The notes under the pieces: model-generated
The model's input: only the letters and a program-made list of their open reading frames with translations
Database searches by the model: none
Told to the model about the DNA's origin: nothing
Origin: Pseudomonas sp. WJP1
Lineage (GTDB): Bacteria; Pseudomonadota; Gammaproteobacteria; Pseudomonadales; Pseudomonadaceae
Direction of reading: 5' to 3'
DNA: 64,000 bases
NCBI RefSeq assembly: GCF_028471945.1
Contig: NZ_CP110128.1
Span: 1,228,501 to 1,292,500 of the forward strand
Made by a program: the position numbers and the translations under genes
In this document: one piece after another, positions 10,242-29,177 of the stretch
Layout: every line of letters starts with the position of its first letter
How positions within the stretch are numbered: the first letter of the stretch is position 1

Positions 10242-11297
10242 ATGACCGTGACCATTAAGCTCGGCCAGCTGGCCGAGTTCCTCGGCGCCACGCTACGTGG
10301 CGACCCGGAGAAAGCAATTACCGGGCTAGCCACCTTGCAGGAGGCTGGCCCAACTCAGTTGAGCTTTCTCGCAAACCCCCAATACCGCAAGTACCTGGCA
10401 GGCAGCCAGGCGGCAGGGCTGTTGCTCAAGGCCGCTGACGCCGAAGGTTTTGCCGGCGATGCATTGGTGGTGCCTGATCCTTACGCAGCATACGCGCGTA
10501 TTTCCCACCTGTTCGATCCCAAGCCCAAGGCGGTAGCCGGTGTGCACCCGACGGCTGTGATTGCAGCGGATGCGGTAGTCGACCCGGCGGCGAGTATCGG
10601 TGCATTTGCGGTGATCGAAAGCGGGGCGCATATTGCTGCCGGTACGACCGTGGGTGCGCATTGCTTCATCGGTGCCCGTAGCGTCGTTGGCGAGGGTGGC
10701 TGGCTGGCCCCGCGCGTCACGCTGTATCACGACGTGCGCGTCGGTAAACGGGTGGTGATTCAGTCCGGTGCGGTACTTGGTGGTGAAGGTTTTGGCTTTG
10801 CCAACGAGAAAGGCATCTGGCAAAAAATCGCCCAGATCGGTGGCGTGCTGGTCGGCGACGATGTGGAAATTGGCGTGAACACCGCCATCGACCGCGGTGC
10901 GCTGGCCGATACCATCATTGGTAATGGCGTGAAGCTCGACAACCAGATTCAGATCGCCCACAACGTCCAGGTAGGTGATCACACCGCCATGGCGGCGTGC
11001 GTGGGTATCTCCGGCAGCACCAAGATCGGCAAGCATTGCATGCTCGCCGGTGGCGTAGGGCTGGTGGGGCATATCGATATTTGCGACAACGTGTTCATCA
11101 CCGGGATGACCATGGTGACCCACTCGATCACCGAGCCGGGTGCCTATTCCTCCGGTACGGCGATGCAGCCAGCCGCCGAATGGCGCAAAAGCGCGGCACG
11201 TATTCGTCAGCTCGATGACATCGCGCGGCGTCTGCGACAGCTGGAAAAGCAAGCAGGGGAAGTGACCCCTGGCGGTAATGCTTCATCAGATGGCTGA
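10242..11297 (+). CDS. lpxD: UDP-3-O-(3-hydroxyacyl)glucosamine N-acyltransferase
   Basis: LpxD adds the amide-linked 3-hydroxy fatty acid in lipid A synthesis. In its 351 residues an N-terminal uridine-binding domain ([13 protein letters not shown]) precedes a left-handed beta-helix of hexapeptide repeats from about residue 105 to 300. It includes [16 protein letters not shown] with the catalytic His and a C-terminal helical extension. Confidence 0.97.
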   Translation: MTVTIKLGQLAEFLGATLRGDPEKAITGLATLQEAGPTQLSFLANPQYRKYLAGSQAAGLLLKAADAEGFAGDALVVPDPYAAYARISHLFDPKPKAVAGVHPTAVIAADAVVDPAASIGAFAVIESGAHIAAGTTVGAHCFIGARSVVGEGGWLAPRVTLYHDVRVGKRVVIQSGAVLGGEGFGFANEKGIWQKIAQIGGVLVGDDVEIGVNTAIDRGALADTIIGNGVKLDNQIQIAHNVQVGDHTAMAACVGISGSTKIGKHCMLAGGVGLVGHIDICDNVFITGMTMVTHSITEPGAYSSGTAMQPAAEWRKSAARIRQLDDIARRLRQLEKQAGEVTPGGNASSDG

Positions 11298-11405
11298 TAC
11301 CATTTCCATATCAAGTGTGCACAGCCGCTAGACTGCGTCCTTGATTTGCTAGCGGAGTGTGCGTCAGTCGCGCGCTCCCAATCTTTACATAGGCTTCCCC
11401 CCGAA

Positions 11406-11846
11406 ATGATGGACATCAACGAGATTCGCGAATACCTGCCTCACCGTTACCCGTTCCTGCTGGTGGACCGGGTCGTGGATCTGGACGTGGAAGGCAAGCG
11501 CATTCGCGCCTACAAGAATGTCAGCATCAACGAACCGTTCTTCAATGGTCACTTTCCTGCGCATCCAATCATGCCGGGCGTACTGATCATCGAAGCGATG
11601 GCTCAGGCTGCCGGGATCCTTGGTTTCAAAATGCTCGACGTGAAACCGGCCGACGGCACCCTTTATTACTTCGTCGGCTCCGACAAGCTGCGCTTCCGCC
11701 AGCCTGTACTGCCGGGCGATCAGTTGATTCTTGAAGCCAAGTTCATCAGCTGCAAGCGTCAGATCTGGAAGTTCGAGTGCCAGGCTTCGGTCGATGGCAA
11801 GCCGGTCTGCTCTGCTGAAATCATCTGCGCGGAACGCAAACTATGA
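11406..11846 (+). CDS. fabZ: 3-hydroxyacyl-ACP dehydratase FabZ
   Basis: A 146-residue hot-dog-fold dehydratase of fatty acid elongation. [37 protein letters not shown] (catalytic His and Glu) and the C-terminal [12 protein letters not shown] are diagnostic. The frame is open upstream to 11346, but the paired ATGs at 11406/11409 match the family start [12 protein letters not shown]. It competes with LpxA for 3-hydroxyacyl-ACP and overlaps lpxA by ATGA. Confidence 0.97.
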   Translation: MMDINEIREYLPHRYPFLLVDRVVDLDVEGKRIRAYKNVSINEPFFNGHFPAHPIMPGVLIIEAMAQAAGILGFKMLDVKPADGTLYYFVGSDKLRFRQPVLPGDQLILEAKFISCKRQIWKFECQASVDGKPVCSAEIICAERKL

Positions 11847-12619
11847 GTTTGATCGACCCTCGCGCAATCATCGATCCGAAAGCCGTCCTGGCTGACGGTG
11901 TCGAGGTCGGCCCTTGGTCGATCGTCGGCGCAGGTGTGGAAATCGGCGAGGGCACGGTAATCGGGCCGCACGTTATTCTCAAAGGCCCGACCCGAATCGG
12001 GAAGCACAACCGTATCTACCAGTTTTCCTCGGTAGGTGAGGACACGCCCGATCTGAAATACAAAGGCGAGGAAACCCGCCTGGTGATCGGTGATCACAAC
12101 GTCATCCGCGAAGGCGTGACGATTCATCGTGGGACCATTCAGGATCGTTCGGAAACGACCCTGGGCGATCACAACTTGATCATGGCCTACGCCCACATCG
12201 GTCACGACAGTGTCATCGGCAACCACTGCATCCTGGTCAACAACACGGCGCTGGCCGGCCATGTGCATGTGGAAGACTGGGCGATCCTGTCCGGTTTCAC
12301 CCTGGTTCACCAGTATTGCCACATCGGCGCCCACAGCTTTTCCGGCATGGGTACCGCCATTGGCAAGGACGTCCCGGCCTATGTCACGGTATTCGGCAAC
12401 CCGGCCGAAGCCCGCAGCATGAACTTCGAAGGCATGCGCCGTCGCGGTTTCAGCGAAGACGCGATCCACGCCCTGCGTCGTGCCTACAAGGTGGTGTATC
12501 GCCAGGGGCTGACGGTTGAGCAGGCGCTCGCCGAATTGGCCGAATCCTCTGCCCAGTTCCCTGAAGTGGCGGTGTTCCGCGATTCCATACAGTCCTCGAC
12601 CCGCGGCATCACCCGCTAA
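11843..12619 (+). CDS. lpxA: UDP-N-acetylglucosamine O-acyltransferase
   Basis: LpxA catalyses the first step of lipid A synthesis, moving a 3-hydroxyacyl chain from ACP to UDP-GlcNAc. The 258 residues form a hexapeptide-repeat beta-helix (residues about 5-190), with the catalytic His in the [15 protein letters not shown] region, then a helical C-terminal domain. It overlaps fabZ by four bases and lpxB follows after two. Confidence 0.98.
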   Translation: MSLIDPRAIIDPKAVLADGVEVGPWSIVGAGVEIGEGTVIGPHVILKGPTRIGKHNRIYQFSSVGEDTPDLKYKGEETRLVIGDHNVIREGVTIHRGTIQDRSETTLGDHNLIMAYAHIGHDSVIGNHCILVNNTALAGHVHVEDWAILSGFTLVHQYCHIGAHSFSGMGTAIGKDVPAYVTVFGNPAEARSMNFEGMRRRGFSEDAIHALRRAYKVVYRQGLTVEQALAELAESSAQFPEVAVFRDSIQSSTRGITR

Positions 12620-12621
12620 TC

Positions 12622-13752
12622 ATGGCCAATCTGCGTATTGCGCTGGTGGCGGGCGAGGCTTCCGGCGACATTCTGGGCGCGGGCCTGATGCGTGCGCTCA
12701 AGGCGCGCCATCCGGCGGTCGAGTTCATCGGTGTCGGCGGCCCATTGATGCAGGCCGAGGGCCTGACGTCCTATTTCCCCATGGAACGCCTGTCGGTCAT
12801 GGGCCTGGTGGAAGTGCTGGGCCGCTTGCGTGAATTGCTGGCGCGGCGCAAAAAGCTGGTGGCCGACCTGATCGCCGCGAAGCCGGACGTATTCATCGGT
12901 ATCGACGCCCCGGACTTCAACCTCAATATCGAACTCAAGCTGCGTCAGGCCGGGATCAAGACCGTGCATTACGTCAGCCCGTCGGTCTGGGCGTGGCGGC
13001 AGAAGCGCGTGCTGAAGATTCGCGAAGGTTGCGACCTGATGCTCACGCTGTTCCCGTTCGAAGCGAAATTCTACGAAGAGAAAGGCGTGCCGGTGCGGTT
13101 TGTCGGGCATACCTTGGCCGATGCCATTCCGCTGGAAGCCGACCGTGCTGCTGCGCGGGCCGAACTGGGATTGCCTGACGGGCCGTTGGTTGCGCTGATG
13201 CCCGGCAGTCGTGGCGGCGAAGTCGGCCGTCTCGGTGCCTTGTTTCTTGATACGGCCCAGCGCCTACGGGCACTGCGCCCCGGTGTGCGGTTTGTAGTGC
13301 CTTGCGCCAACCCACAGCGCCGGGCGCAGCTGGAAGAGCTGTTGGCCGGTCGCGATTTGCCGCTGACCTTGCTCGACGGCAAGTCCCATCTGGCGTTGGC
13401 GGCATGCAATGCCGTGCTGATTGCCTCCGGTACAGCAACGCTTGAAGCCTTGTTGTACAAGCGGCCGATGGTGGTTGCCTATCGCCTGGCACCGCTGACG
13501 TTCTGGATTCTCAAGCGCATGGTGAAAAGTCCCTACGTGTCCTTGCCGAACCTGCTGGCCCAGCGCTTGTTGGTGCCCGAGTTGTTGCAGGACGATGCCA
13601 CGGTGGAAGCGCTGGCCCAAACCCTGTCGCCGCTGATCGAGGGTGGCGAAGAGCAAACCCGCGGTTTTGATGAAATTCACCGGACCCTTCGTCTGGATGC
13701 CTCCAATCAGGCTGCGGATGCAGTGCTGAACCTGATCGACCCGGTAAAATGA
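12622..13752 (+). CDS. lpxB: Lipid A disaccharide synthase
   Basis: A 376-residue GT19 glycosyltransferase that joins UDP-diacylglucosamine and lipid X into the lipid A disaccharide. The [15 protein letters not shown] start, the [13 protein letters not shown] motif, [13 protein letters not shown] and [22 protein letters not shown] are typical. The last four bases (ATGA) overlap rnhB. Confidence 0.97.
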   Translation: MANLRIALVAGEASGDILGAGLMRALKARHPAVEFIGVGGPLMQAEGLTSYFPMERLSVMGLVEVLGRLRELLARRKKLVADLIAAKPDVFIGIDAPDFNLNIELKLRQAGIKTVHYVSPSVWAWRQKRVLKIREGCDLMLTLFPFEAKFYEEKGVPVRFVGHTLADAIPLEADRAAARAELGLPDGPLVALMPGSRGGEVGRLGALFLDTAQRLRALRPGVRFVVPCANPQRRAQLEELLAGRDLPLTLLDGKSHLALAACNAVLIASGTATLEALLYKRPMVVAYRLAPLTFWILKRMVKSPYVSLPNLLAQRLLVPELLQDDATVEALAQTLSPLIEGGEEQTRGFDEIHRTLRLDASNQAADAVLNLIDPVK

Positions 13753-14390
13753 GTAAAAAAAGTATGCAAATGGGGCTGGATTTCACCTTGGTCGCGGAGG
13801 TTGAAGAATTGGTAGCCGGAGTCGATGAAGTCGGACGTGGACCGCTCTGTGGCGCGGTGGTCACGGCTGCGGTGATTCTTGATCCGAACCGTCCGATCCT
13901 CGGGCTCAACGACTCGAAGAAACTCACCGAGGCCCGCCGCGAAAAGCTCTACGACGAAATCTGCGAAAAAGCCCTGAGCTGGTGCATTGCCCGCGCGGAA
14001 GTCGAAGAAATCGACGAGCTGAACATCCTTCACGCCACCATGCTGGCCATGCAGCGCGCGGTCGCCGGGCTGCACATCCAGCCGAAACTGGCGATGATTG
14101 ACGGGAACCGTTGCCCGAAATTGCCGATGCGCTCCGAAGCGGTGGTCAAGGGTGATAGCAAGGTGCCGGCCATCGCTGCGGCATCGATCCTGGCCAAGGT
14201 CAGTCGTGACCGTGAAATGGCTGCTTTCGAATTGATTTACCCCGGTTACGGCATCGGCGGACACAAAGGCTACCCGACGCCCGTTCATCTGGAAGCCCTG
14301 GCACGCTTGGGCCCGACCCCGATTCACCGGCGCTCGTTTGCCCCGGTACGTCTGGCATATGAGGCGCAGGAAGGACTCATTGTGAGTTAG
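13749..14390 (+). CDS. rnhB: Ribonuclease HII
   Basis: RNase HII cuts the RNA strand of RNA-DNA hybrids and removes misincorporated ribonucleotides. [18 protein letters not shown] holds the DEXGRG metal motif; the remaining acidic residues are in the MIDGN and DREMAAFE segments. The start chosen overlaps lpxB by ATGA (213 residues). A second in-frame ATG at 13767 gives 207 residues and is possible, as neither has a strong ribosome site. Confidence 0.95.
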   Translation: MSKKSMQMGLDFTLVAEVEELVAGVDEVGRGPLCGAVVTAAVILDPNRPILGLNDSKKLTEARREKLYDEICEKALSWCIARAEVEEIDELNILHATMLAMQRAVAGLHIQPKLAMIDGNRCPKLPMRSEAVVKGDSKVPAIAAASILAKVSRDREMAAFELIYPGYGIGGHKGYPTPVHLEALARLGPTPIHRRSFAPVRLAYEAQEGLIVS

Positions 14391-14425
14391 TCCAAGGCTG
14401 ATTTTTTCTACCAAGGCCCGGTACA

Positions 14426-14565
14426 ATCCGGCGTCTTAAAGCGTCACGAGCGCAGGTAAGACAAGGCGAACGGTAGCGAGAAAGCGGAGTTGACTTTAGT
14501 CAATGAGCATTTCGAGTTGCCGTTCAACGCAGTATTACCAAGCGCAGTAGCTTTAAACGCCGGAT
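14426..14565. repeat. 140-bp imperfect palindromic intergenic element
   Basis: The whole rnhB-dnaE gap is centred on a symmetric element. The outer arms ATCCGGCGTCTTAAAGC (14426-14442) and AGCTTTAAACGCCGGAT (14549-14565) mirror each other. Inner arms share GGTAA and GAACGG blocks, and the centre is TTGACTTTAGTCAA (14490-14503). The symmetry axis is the same for all three layers, so it is one element. It resembles dispersed intergenic repeats of pseudomonads, but I cannot count copies from one window. Confidence 0.7.
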
Positions 14566-14605
14566 TTCCGGGCATTGTTGTTTTCACGTTTTAGACAGGA
14601 TCACT

Positions 14606-18127
<3,522 letters not shown>

Positions 18128-18267
18128 GGTCAGGGTGACATTACGCAACCCTGGGCTTGAGCAGAATTTTTAATCTCGACCTTAACGCGCCTGTCCCTTA
18201 TGGTAGGGCGCGAATAGACAACCGGCCGGCCCAAGCTCCCTTGGACGCCGACCCAAGACGGACGCCT

Positions 18268-19215
18268 ATGAACCCGAATTTTCTGGATTTCGAACAGCCG
18301 ATCGCCGACCTGCAAGCCAAGATCGAAGAGTTGCGCTTGGTCGGTAATGACAATTCGCTGAATATCGGCGATGAGATCTCCCGCCTGCAGGACAAGAGCA
18401 GCACGTTGACTGAAGACATCTTCGGCAAGCTGACCAGCTGGCAGATCGCGCGTCTGGCGCGTCACCCGAAGCGTCCATATACCCTGGACTACATCGAACA
18501 CATCTTCACCGAGTTCGATGAGCTGCACGGCGACCGTCACTTCTCCGACGACGCCGCCATCGTCGGTGGTATTGCCCGTCTGGAGGACCAGCCTGTGATG
18601 GTGATCGGTCACCAGAAAGGCCGCGAAGTGCGCGAGAAGGTTCGCCGTAACTTCGGCATGCCGCGTCCGGAAGGCTACCGCAAGGCTTGCCGCCTGATGG
18701 AAATGGCCGAACGTTTCAAGATGCCGATCCTGACCTTCATCGACACTCCGGGCGCTTACCCGGGCATCGACGCGGAAGAGCGCAACCAGAGCGAAGCGAT
18801 TGCCTGGAACCTGCGCGTGATGGCTCGCCTGAAAACTCCAATCATCGCCACCGTGATCGGTGAAGGTGGTTCCGGTGGTGCACTGGCGATCGGTGTTTGC
18901 GATCAGCTGAACATGCTGCAGTACTCGACCTACGCGGTGATCTCGCCGGAAGGTTGCGCATCGATCCTGTGGAAAACCGCCGAGAAAGCCCCGGACGCCG
19001 CTGAAGCCATGGGCATCACCGCCGAGCGCCTCAAAGGCCTGGGCATCGTGGACAAAGTAATCGGCGAGCCCCTGGGTGGCGCGCACCGTGATCCGGCGGC
19101 TGCGGCTGCCTCGATCCGTGCCGAACTGAGCACGCAACTGGCGATGCTCAAGAAGCTCGACCACAAGGCGCTGCTGGACCGTCGTTATGAGCGTCTGATG
19201 AGCTACGGTCTCTAA
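18268..19215 (+). CDS. accA: Acetyl-CoA carboxylase carboxyltransferase alpha subunit
   Basis: With AccD it transfers the carboxyl group from biotin to acetyl-CoA, the first step of fatty acid synthesis. The 315 residues include [23 protein letters not shown] and [17 protein letters not shown], the carboxyltransferase acyl-CoA signatures. The frame stays open upstream to 18157, but the ATG at 18268 gives the family start [20 protein letters not shown] palindrome follows the stop. Confidence 0.97.
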   Translation: MNPNFLDFEQPIADLQAKIEELRLVGNDNSLNIGDEISRLQDKSSTLTEDIFGKLTSWQIARLARHPKRPYTLDYIEHIFTEFDELHGDRHFSDDAAIVGGIARLEDQPVMVIGHQKGREVREKVRRNFGMPRPEGYRKACRLMEMAERFKMPILTFIDTPGAYPGIDAEERNQSEAIAWNLRVMARLKTPIIATVIGEGGSGGALAIGVCDQLNMLQYSTYAVISPEGCASILWKTAEKAPDAAEAMGITAERLKGLGIVDKVIGEPLGGAHRDPAAAAASIRAELSTQLAMLKKLDHKALLDRRYERLMSYGL

Positions 19216-19233
19216 GACGATCACGCTGTACCC

Positions 19234-19325
19234 ATGTGGGAGCGGGCTTGCTCGCGAAAGCGGTATAACAGTCGACTTATGTGTTGAATGTTGAGCCGCC
19301 TTCGCGAGCAAGCCCGCTCCCACAT
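19234..19325. repeat. REP doublet (REPIN) between accA and tilS
   Basis: ATGTGGGAGCGGGCTTGCTC and its inverted copy bracket about 45 bases of unrelated sequence. The two REP units in opposite orientation form a REPIN typical of fluorescent pseudomonads. It may also end the accA message. Confidence 0.9.
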
Positions 19326-19348
19326 TTGATTTGTGCAAAGGGAAAGAT

Positions 19349-20677
19349 ATGGATCGGCCCGCGATTGATTTGTCTTCCAGGCTTTTGCGCAATCTCGCCC
19401 CGTGGCGCAACGCTCCTGCCTGGCGCATCGCTTTCTCCGGCGGCCTCGACTCCACCGTCCTCCTGCACCTTCTCGCACACCTCGCCAAAACCGAATCCCT
19501 GCCAGCGCTGAGCGCCATCCATGTCCATCACGGCCTTCAGGCTGTGGCCGACGCGTGGCCGGAGCATTGCCGGCTGGTGTGTGAGTCGCTGGGAGTGCCG
19601 TTACAGGTCATTCGCGTCCGGGTGCAATCCGGCGCCAGCCTTGAGCGAGCCGCCCGTGATGCGCGTTATGCGGCGTTCAGTGAGGCCACTCAAGCCAATG
19701 AAGTGCTGCTCACGGCCCAACACCGTGACGATCAAGCGGAAACCTTGCTGTTTCGTCTGCTGCGTGGGGCCGGCGTTAGGGGGCTGTCAGGGATGCCACG
19801 CCAGCGCCCGCTGGGCAAAGGGCATCTGCTGCGGCCTTTGCTCGAGGCTACCCGCGCCGAGCTTGAGACCTACGCATCGGAACACAAGCTGAGCTGGATC
19901 GAGGATCCTTCCAACCAGGACCGGCAGTTCTCGCGCAATTACCTGCGTCATCAGGTGCTCCCGACATTGACTCTACGTTGGCCGCAGGCGGTGGCAACTA
20001 TGGCTCGCAGTGCTGCACATCTCAGTGAGGCGCAGACCTTGCTCGATGATCTTGCGCAAATCGACTTGAGCCAGGCGAACACGCCAAGTGATTTCGATTG
20101 GCTGGGCCTGCCGTCGCTGGAGCTGGCCCCCCTGGAAAAACTCTCCGCCGCTCGCCAGCGCAATGCGCTCAGCCATTGGCTCGAACCCCTGACCCGACTG
20201 CCGGACAGTGACCATTGGTCGGGTTGGGTCGATTTGCGCGATGCCACCGGCGACGCGCGGCCGATCTGGCGCCTGGCCGATGGCGAGTTGCATCGGGCGG
20301 GCGGGCGTATCTGGTGGTTGTCCGGTGCCTGGTTGCGTGTGGCACCAGCGCCAGGAGCATGGCTTGAACCCACGCAGCCGTTGGCGTTGCCCGACAACGG
20401 CGTGCTCTCGCTCAGTGGGCAAATCCCCGCCGGAACGCTACAGATCCGCTATCGTGTGGGAGGCGAGGTGATGGATCTGCCTGGTCGTGGGCATCGCGAC
20501 CTCAAGCGTTTGCTCAATGAAAGCGCGGTGCCGCTGTTCGTGCGCGGCAGATTGCCGCTGCTGTACAAGGGCGAGCAATTGCTGGCGGTGGCGAACCTGC
20601 CGGGGTTGGACGGCAAGGCGCGGGGTGACTGGCATTTACATTGGCAAACACCAGGCGAAGATCAAGGTTTGAGCTGA
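19349..20677 (+). CDS. tilS: tRNA(Ile)-lysidine synthetase
   Basis: TilS attaches lysine to C34 of the CAU-anticodon tRNA-Ile so that it reads AUA. The N-terminal PP-loop SGGLDSTVLLHLL (near residue 28) binds ATP; HHGLQ, AARDARYAAF and LTAQHRDDQAETLLFRLLRGAG follow, with the TilS substrate-binding and C-terminal domains behind. Length 442. A TTG at 19331 extends the frame, but the ATG at 19349 follows AAGGGAAAG. Confidence 0.95.
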   Translation: MDRPAIDLSSRLLRNLAPWRNAPAWRIAFSGGLDSTVLLHLLAHLAKTESLPALSAIHVHHGLQAVADAWPEHCRLVCESLGVPLQVIRVRVQSGASLERAARDARYAAFSEATQANEVLLTAQHRDDQAETLLFRLLRGAGVRGLSGMPRQRPLGKGHLLRPLLEATRAELETYASEHKLSWIEDPSNQDRQFSRNYLRHQVLPTLTLRWPQAVATMARSAAHLSEAQTLLDDLAQIDLSQANTPSDFDWLGLPSLELAPLEKLSAARQRNALSHWLEPLTRLPDSDHWSGWVDLRDATGDARPIWRLADGELHRAGGRIWWLSGAWLRVAPAPGAWLEPTQPLALPDNGVLSLSGQIPAGTLQIRYRVGGEVMDLPGRGHRDLKRLLNESAVPLFVRGRLPLLYKGEQLLAVANLPGLDGKARGDWHLHWQTPGEDQGLS

Positions 20678-20697
20678 AAGGGGCTTTCCGGTAGACT
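20669..20697 (+). promoter_or_regulatory. Candidate sigma-70 promoter for pyrG
   Basis: TTGAGC, a 17-base spacer and TAGACT. It overlaps the tilS stop and lies about 255 bases upstream of pyrG. The 274-base gap otherwise contains no gene, so a long pyrG leader is implied if this promoter is used. Confidence 0.4.
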
Positions 20698-20930
20698 ACG
20701 CTCCCTTCTTGATACAACTTCTGTGGATTCGCCTGAATTGCAGGAGTTGCCGATTACCAAGCAGTCTTTGCTGGGCGATTCCAAAAAATGTGTAGCGAGC
20801 AACGAACCGGTGTTTCATTTCCCGGTCTGTCACAACGCGGCGGTTTTTTTGAAAGGTGCACTGTGATTAATGCAGGTGATCGGGGGCTTCGGCCTTCCTT
20901 CGCTTTCCCCGGCGGCTCGGACCGCTTTAA

Positions 20931-23434
<2,504 letters not shown>

Positions 23435-23470
23435 TCCTCATTTCTCCGGTAAAGTACCGCACGATTTAAC

Positions 23471-23493
23471 GCTCAGGCCCTCGGGCCTGAGCC
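23471..23493 (+). terminator. Hairpin between kdsA and eno
   Basis: A GCTCAGGCCC stem arm, a TCG loop and its near-exact complement form a strong stem 37 bases after kdsA. The T-run behind it is weak (CTTAT), so termination may be partial. Confidence 0.55.
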
Positions 23494-23539
23494 TTATCGT
23501 CCGCAAGCCTGCCCGCTGCGACTCACTTGCCGACGGTAA

Positions 23540-24880
<1,341 letters not shown>

Positions 24881-24964
24881 GCGTTAACTGGTAAAAAAAG
24901 ACACCGGATTGTGTCGGAAAAAATCGCTACAGCGACGCTTTTGCCACTAATCTGATGCCTTGAA

Positions 24965-24996
24965 AGCACAAGCCTGGTTCTTCCAGGCTTCGTGCT
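24965..24996 (+). terminator. Hairpin after eno
   Basis: AGCACAAGCCTGG-TTCTT-CCAGGCTT-C-GTGCT forms a long stem with one bulge, 85 bases after eno. It lacks a T-run, so it may be an mRNA 3' end structure or a partial terminator. Confidence 0.4.
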
Positions 24997-25053
24997 ATCA
25001 GTAGCTTCATGTTTTGGTATGGCTGTCTTTTTCCACTGGATACCTGATATTCG

Positions 25054-25332
25054 ATGCGCAGTCCCAATTGGTTGTTTCTCGTCTTGCTCCTGTTGCTGGC
25101 TGGCCTGCAATACCGCCTGTGGGTGGGTAATGGCAGCCTGGCGCAAGTGGCTGAGCTGACCCAGCAGATTGCGGATCAACAAGCCGAGAACCAGACATTG
25201 CTGGAACGCAATCGGGTGATGGACGCGGAAGTCAGCGAGTTGAAAAAAGGCATGGAGACCGTTGAAGAACGGGCTCGCCATGAGTTGGGCATGGTCAAGG
25301 ACGGTGAAACCCTTTACCAGCTGGCCCAATGA
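25054..25332 (+). CDS. ftsB: Cell division protein FtsB
   Basis: A 92-residue bitopic protein of the FtsQLB divisome complex. Residues 1-20 (MRSPNWLFLVLLLLLAGLQY) are a single membrane span, followed by a periplasmic coiled coil (about 28-68) and the conserved RARHELGMVKDGETLYQL tail. Its ATGA overlap with ispD matches the ftsB-ispD pairing seen in many gammaproteobacteria. Confidence 0.95.
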   Translation: MRSPNWLFLVLLLLLAGLQYRLWVGNGSLAQVAELTQQIADQQAENQTLLERNRVMDAEVSELKKGMETVEERARHELGMVKDGETLYQLAQ

Positions 25333-26036
25333 ACCTTGAACTACCGGCCTTCTGGGCCGTGATTCCTGCCGCGGGCGTCGGTGCCCGTATGGCTGCGGAC
25401 CGTCCCAAGCAATACTTGCAACTGGGCGGGCGCACTATTCTCGAACACAGCCTCGGCTGTTTCCTCGATCACCCTGGCCTGAAGGGCCTGGTGGTCAGTC
25501 TCGCTGTTGATGATCCTTATTGGCCGAACCTGCCTCTTGCCAGCGATCCGCGTATCGCACGGGTCGAGGGGGGCGCCGAGCGTTCCGGGTCGGTGCTCAA
25601 CGCGTTGCTGCATTTGCATGCCCAAGGTGCCGATGATGAGGATTGGGTGTTGGTTCACGATGCCGCACGGCCAAACCTGAGTCGCAACGATCTGGACAAG
25701 CTGCTGGCAGAGCTGGCTGACGATCCTGTCGGTGGACTGCTGGCGGTGCCGGCGCGGGACACGCTCAAGCGGGTCGACAAGCACGGTCGTGTGGTTGAAA
25801 CCGTGGACCGCAGCGTGATCTGGCAGGCCTACACGCCGCAGATGTTTCGCCTTGGGGCGTTGCATCGGGCGTTGGCGGACAGTCTGGTGGCGGACGCTGT
25901 CATCACCGACGAAGCGTCGGCGATGGAGTGGGCGGGTATGGCTCCTCGCTTGATTGAAGGGCGGTCGGACAACCTCAAGGTCACGCGGCCCGAAGACCTT
26001 GAGTGGTTGAAACAGCGTTGGGCCAATCGTCGCTGA
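25329..26036 (+). CDS. ispD: 2-C-methyl-D-erythritol 4-phosphate cytidylyltransferase
   Basis: IspD attaches CMP to MEP in the isoprenoid pathway. The N-terminal loop AVIPAAGVGARMAADRPKQYLQLGGRTILEHS binds CTP. WVLVHDAARPNLSRNDLDKLL and ETVDRSVIWQAYTPQMFR are family signatures. The 235-residue length is typical. ispF is usually next to ispD, but here the formaldehyde genes lie between them. Confidence 0.96.
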   Translation: MNLELPAFWAVIPAAGVGARMAADRPKQYLQLGGRTILEHSLGCFLDHPGLKGLVVSLAVDDPYWPNLPLASDPRIARVEGGAERSGSVLNALLHLHAQGADDEDWVLVHDAARPNLSRNDLDKLLAELADDPVGGLLAVPARDTLKRVDKHGRVVETVDRSVIWQAYTPQMFRLGALHRALADSLVADAVITDEASAMEWAGMAPRLIEGRSDNLKVTRPEDLEWLKQRWANRR

Positions 26037-26062
26037 TTGATTTGGGTTCAGTGTTGTCCCCA

Positions 26063-26154
26063 ATCGCGAGCAGGCTCACTCCTACAGGGTTCATTGGTGC
26101 GCTCAAGATTTACGGTTGACCCCCGCCCCCTGTAGGAGTGAGCCTGCTCGCGAT
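26063..26154. repeat. REP doublet (REPIN) between ispD and the LysR gene
   Basis: ATCGCGAGCAGGCTCACTCC at 26063 and its inverted copy ending at 26154 flank a spacer of about 35 bases. It belongs to the TGTAGGAG...CTCGCGAT sequence type, unlike the TGTGGGAG type near accA. It lies between two convergent gene ends. Confidence 0.9.
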
Positions 26155-26193
26155 AGCGGTAGTCGGGGCACCGAAATCTTGCTGACACGCCAG

Positions 26194-27090
26194 CTAGCTT
26201 CGGTACTCCGGCCTTTGCGCCAACCCTTCCTTCAAAAAATCCACCAACTTGCGCACCTTCGGCGACAAATGCCGCTGCTGCGGATATAGCGCCCAAACGG
26301 CTGTATTCGGCGGTTGATGCGCTTCGAGCAACGAAATCAACGCGCCGCTTTTCAGATGCTCCAGCACGTAATAGTCCGGCAACTGACACAACCCCACACC
26401 CTGTAGCGCCGCATCTAGCACCGCTTGCCCACTGTTGCAGCGCCAGTTTCCCTGAACCCGTTGGGAAAATTCCCGCCCGTTCTGTTCCAGTTGCCAGAGG
26501 TCCGAACTGCCAATAAGACAATTGTGCCGGCTCAATTCCGACAAGCTGTGTGGCCGACCATAGCGTTCCAGGTAGGAAGGCGACGCGCAGAGGAACATGC
26601 GCCGTGGCGCGAGGCGGGTGGCGACCAGTCTTGAGTCCTGCAGGCGCCCCAGGCGGATCGCCAGGTCCAGGCCTTCATGCACGAGATCGAGTTGGCGATT
26701 GCTCAGTTCGATGTCGATCCGCAGTTGCGGGTAAAGCCCCATGAAGCGAGTCACCAACGGCACGATGAAGCGTTCGCCATAAGCCACCGCGCAAGTCATG
26801 CGCAACATGCCCTTGGGTTCGCTGGTCAGGTCGCCGACCGCCCGCAACGCCTCTTCGCGGCCATCCTGCAAGCGCTGACAATGTTGCAGAAAGGTTTGCC
26901 CGGCCTCGGTCAGCGTGACACGCCGGGTACTGCGATAGAGCAGGCGGGTTTGCAGGCGCTCTTCCAAGCGTACGATTTGTCGACTGACGTGCGAGGAAGA
27001 AACCCCCAGGCGTTCGGCCGCCGCAGTGAACTGGCTGCATTCGGCGACGGCCACGAATTCGTCGATCCCTTCCCAGCGGTTTTCCGACAT
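26194..27090 (-). CDS. gfnR: LysR-family regulator, probable activator of formaldehyde detoxification genes
   Basis: A 298-residue LysR-type regulator: N-terminal winged HTH (FVAVAECSQFTAAAERLGVSSSHVSRQIVRLEERL, about residues 12-46) and a C-terminal effector domain. It is divergent from frmA with 107 bases between them. The same arrangement in Pseudomonas aeruginosa carries the regulator named GfnR, which acts on adhC-fghA. The assignment rests on this context and LysR architecture; specific identity is inferred. Confidence 0.75.
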   Translation of the reverse strand: MSENRWEGIDEFVAVAECSQFTAAAERLGVSSSHVSRQIVRLEERLQTRLLYRSTRRVTLTEAGQTFLQHCQRLQDGREEALRAVGDLTSEPKGMLRMTCAVAYGERFIVPLVTRFMGLYPQLRIDIELSNRQLDLVHEGLDLAIRLGRLQDSRLVATRLAPRRMFLCASPSYLERYGRPHSLSELSRHNCLIGSSDLWQLEQNGREFSQRVQGNWRCNSGQAVLDAALQGVGLCQLPDYYVLEHLKSGALISLLEAHQPPNTAVWALYPQQRHLSPKVRKLVDFLKEGLAQRPEYRS

Positions 27091-27108
27091 CGAAGATTAT
27101 CCCTGTGT

Positions 27109-28310
<1,202 letters not shown>

Positions 28311-28318
28311 GGTCAGCC

Positions 28319-29164
28319 ATGAGCCTGGAAAATATCTCCTGCCAGAAAAGCTTCGGCGGCTGGCACAAGCGTTATCGCCATCGCTCGGAAACGCTCGGCT
28401 GCGACATGGTGTTTGCCGTGTACCTGCCGCCGCAAGCGGAGCAGGGCGGCAAGTTGCCGGTGTTGTACTGGTTGTCCGGCCTGACCTGCACCGACGAGAA
28501 CTTCATGCAGAAGGCCGGCGCCATGCGCATGGCCGCCGAATTGGGCCTGATCATCGTCGCGCCGGACACCAGCCCACGAGGTCCCGATGTGTCGGGTGAT
28601 CCGGACGGTGCCTGGGACTTCGGCCTCGGCGCCGGGTTCTACTTGAACGCCACCCAGGAACCGTGGTCGCGCCACTATCGGATGCATGACTATGTCGTGC
28701 AGGAATTGCCGGCATTGGTCGAGGCGCATTTCCCTGCGTCGGACAAGCGCGGCATCAGCGGTCACTCCATGGGCGGCCACGGAGCCCTGGTCTGCGCCTT
28801 GCGCAATCCGGGGCGTTATCTGTCGGTATCGGCGTTCTCGCCGATCAACAACCCGATGGATTGCCCGTGGGGGCAGAAAGCCTTTTCCCGCTATCTGGGA
28901 GAAGACCGTTCGAAATGGCGTGAATGGGATGCTTGTGCGTTGATCGCCGAGGCCGATGAAAAGCTGCCGCTGTTGGTCGATCAAGGCGATCGCGACGATT
29001 TCCTCGCCAATCAGTTGAAGCCCGAAGCCTTGCAGCAGGCGGCCAAACTGGCCGGTCACCCGCTGACGTTGCGCCTGCAACCGGGCTATGACCACAGCTA
29101 TTTCTTCATCGCCAGTTTCATCGATGAGCACTTGCGGCATCACGCGCATGCTCTAGGTGCCTAA
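28319..29164 (+). CDS. fghA: S-formylglutathione hydrolase
   Basis: A 281-residue esterase-D alpha/beta hydrolase that splits S-formylglutathione to formate and glutathione, finishing the pathway begun by FrmA. The nucleophile lies in [11 protein letters not shown] (GxSxG). The [19 protein letters not shown] segment and the C-terminal GYDHSYFFI His complete the picture. A terminator follows 13 bases after the stop. Confidence 0.95.
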   Translation: MSLENISCQKSFGGWHKRYRHRSETLGCDMVFAVYLPPQAEQGGKLPVLYWLSGLTCTDENFMQKAGAMRMAAELGLIIVAPDTSPRGPDVSGDPDGAWDFGLGAGFYLNATQEPWSRHYRMHDYVVQELPALVEAHFPASDKRGISGHSMGGHGALVCALRNPGRYLSVSAFSPINNPMDCPWGQKAFSRYLGEDRSKWREWDACALIAEADEKLPLLVDQGDRDDFLANQLKPEALQQAAKLAGHPLTLRLQPGYDHSYFFIASFIDEHLRHHAHALGA

Positions 29165-29177
29165 TGCAGGTAGAATC

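Noticed and set aside
18157..18267. Longer N-terminus for accA starting at 18157
   Set aside because: AccA proteins start at [12 protein letters not shown]; the extra 37 residues have no AccA character.
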